Assembly: GCA_016710965.1 (NCBI GenBank)
Contig: JADJTW010000033.1
Span: 72,223 to 136,222 of the forward strand
From: Flavobacteriales bacterium
GTDB taxonomy: Bacteria > Bacteroidota > Bacteroidia > Flavobacteriales_F > PHOS-HE28
Length of the DNA: 64,000 nt
Reading direction: 5' to 3'
Below the pieces are notes generated by a model, which saw only the letters and a program-made list of their open reading frames with translations, made no database searches and was not told the DNA's origin. Below are positions 60,292-64,000 of the stretch, piece after piece. The first letter of the stretch is position 1; every line of letters begins with the position of its first letter. The position numbers and the translations under genes were made by a program.

Positions 60292-61103
60292 CAGCCCAGG
60301 TGCGACCGGATGGCCGTTCCCAGTTCCGCGGTGAGCAAGGCATGGCCGAAGGGCAATTCCTCCTGGCCGATGGCTTTCGGAGCGTACTTCCGTAGGTTCT
60401 CCCCGGAAGCAGGTCGGATCACCCGGTCGTGTGTGCCGAAGAACAGATGTACCGGCACCGTGTGCGCTACCGCGTTCGCTGCCACGTAGGCCAGGTCCGG
60501 TTCGATCAGACGGTAGCTCAGCCACACATCATGCACCAGCTGGCGCTTGGCCCGGCTGTCCGTCTGCCCCATCAGGAATCGGTGCATTCGTTCATTCATC
60601 ACGCGCACCGCCCGCAGCGTCTTGATGATGGCGTGCGTGATCGTGGGCTTCACCACGAAGCGCCTGTAGAGCACACGGCCCAACTTCGAAGTCGCGAGCC
60701 CACGATACCAAGGGCGGGTCTTCAGTCCATCTGGTGCGGCGAGCAGCACCCGCTCGATGCGTTCCGGTACCTGTTCCAGCAGGCTCAGGGCTATGCGCCC
60801 GCCGAGGCTGTAACCCAGCAGAAGCACTTTGGGAGCATTCAACTGATCAGCGAAAGCGGTGAAGTAGATGGCCAGTTCCTTCGGAGTGAAGGGCTCGTCG
60901 GCCCGCTCGGGGTAGCCGGGGCTCTGGCCGTGGAAGTGCAGGTCGAAAGCGTAGAGCGTGCATCGATCTCCTAGTGCTTGCTCAAGAACGGCGAAGTCAG
61001 CACCCGTGCGTCCGAAGCCGTGGAAGGCCAGCATCGGTAACGGGCCATGGCCGTATGTGCGGTAGGCGAGGGTAGGGCCGTGGGTGAAGTACTGGACCGC
61101 CAA
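60291..61103 (-). CDS. Alpha/beta hydrolase
   Basis: About 270 residues. The fold is recognisable from the oxyanion segment MLAFHGFGRTGADF, the nucleophile elbow LLLGYSLGGRIALSLL (GxSxG), the acidic residue in LFFGTHDRVI and a C-terminal histidine FGHALL. Resembles MenH-like or esterase-type hydrolases; substrate unknown. The start is uncertain. TTG at 61103 keeps the protein clear of the inverted repeat at 61120-61203. ATGs at 61214 and 61244 would make that repeat part of the coding sequence, giving a Lys/Thr-rich leader unlike hydrolases. Confidence 0.8.
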   Translation of the reverse strand: MAVQYFTHGPTLAYRTYGHGPLPMLAFHGFGRTGADFAVLEQALGDRCTLYAFDLHFHGQSPGYPERADEPFTPKELAIYFTAFADQLNAPKVLLLGYSLGGRIALSLLEQVPERIERVLLAAPDGLKTRPWYRGLATSKLGRVLYRRFVVKPTITHAIIKTLRAVRVMNERMHRFLMGQTDSRAKRQLVHDVWLSYRLIEPDLAYVAANAVAHTVPVHLFFGTHDRVIRPASGENLRKYAPKAIGQEELPFGHALLTAELGTAIRSHLG

Positions 61104-61119
61104 CTTGTTCGAAGTGCTG

Positions 61120-61203
61120 TACCGCAAAGGACGCAAAGAGCGCAAAGGCGCGCCTTCCGTCGCATGCGCTTCAGTCTTCGCGCCCTTCGTGCCCTTTGCG
61201 GTA
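61120..61203. repeat. Imperfect inverted repeat built of CGCAAAG units
   Basis: Left arm 61120-61147 begins TACCGCAAAGG and contains three CGCAAAG-type units in tandem. The right arm 61176-61203 is its reverse complement at 23 of 28 positions, the outer 11 perfectly. The arms can form a long cruciform or RNA hairpin. It lies between carB and the hydrolase gene and has the look of a dispersed intergenic element. Confidence 0.65.
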
Positions 61204-61270
61204 TGATCCTGCATTTCTCCACGATCCCACCACCTTTTCCACATTCCCTTTCCAGCCGGACCCGGCGGGG

Positions 61271-61278
61271 TACTTTCG
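61271..61278 (+). promoter_or_regulatory. carB promoter -7-like element (TACTTTCG)
   Basis: One mismatch to TAnnTTTG, followed by CGCCCC, 20 bp before the carB ATG. Confidence 0.5.
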
Positions 61279-61298
61279 CGCCCCGGATACCCTCCGGA

Positions 61299-64000
<2,702 letters not shown>

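Overview
The window looks like a GC-rich member of the Bacteroidota, probably Flavobacteriales-like. The evidence is four proteins or remnants ending in type IX secretion (T9SS) sorting domains, an ExbB-ExbD-TonB set, Bacteroidota-style DsbD and SecA, and many promoters carrying the Bacteroidota -7 element TAnnTTTG. The lineage below phylum is inference. No phage, transposase, CRISPR array or rRNA was seen.

Layout. 1-8435 (+): pabB, tilS, a small conserved protein, two DsbD-type proteins, gmhA, a comM-like ATPase and a TonB-C protein. 8510-10885: a 2.3 kb segment carrying a broken and an intact T9SS-secreted protein, bounded by a 103 bp direct duplication of the 3' end of secA. 10905-18381 (-): secA, a DUF2795-like protein, a cobalamin adenosyltransferase, a type-B T9SS protein and a methyltransferase. 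18452-24151 (-): a carotenoid/light operon reading sigma factor, crtI, crtB, idi, photolyase, two tandem 53-residue paralogues, crtZ. 24348-24698 (-): a valine tRNA operon with one decayed tRNA copy. 24709-30403 (-): folC, tonB, exbD, exbB, glutamate dehydrogenase and anmK. 30453 (+): an acyl-CoA dehydrogenase.

31777-51559 is mainly a surface-polysaccharide region: wza-like export lipoprotein, BY-kinase co-polymerase, flippase, transferases, polymerase, a secreted beta-helix protein on the other strand, then GT4, SDR, TagA-type and priming transferases. After rpsT and radC come wecB, a deacetylase-like protein and a FemAB/GNAT-like protein interrupted by an in-frame TGA. 51563-60236 is housekeeping: upp, yjjG, psd, an operon rsfS-ftsH-DUF2007-cdsA, birA and rpmH. 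The right edge holds an alpha/beta hydrolase, a dispersed-type inverted repeat and the first 900 codons of carB, which runs off the window.

The most notable observations are: the secA 3'-end duplication flanking an apparent insertion, with the detached copy keeping the canonical zinc-binding motif that the live secA has lost; the pair of unrecognised 53-residue proteins in the carotenoid operon; the in-frame stop in the GNAT-like gene; a decayed valine tRNA copy; and a recurrent -7 promoter element, in several cases so close to the start codon that the mRNA should be leaderless. I did not find an obviously new multi-gene defence or mobile system.
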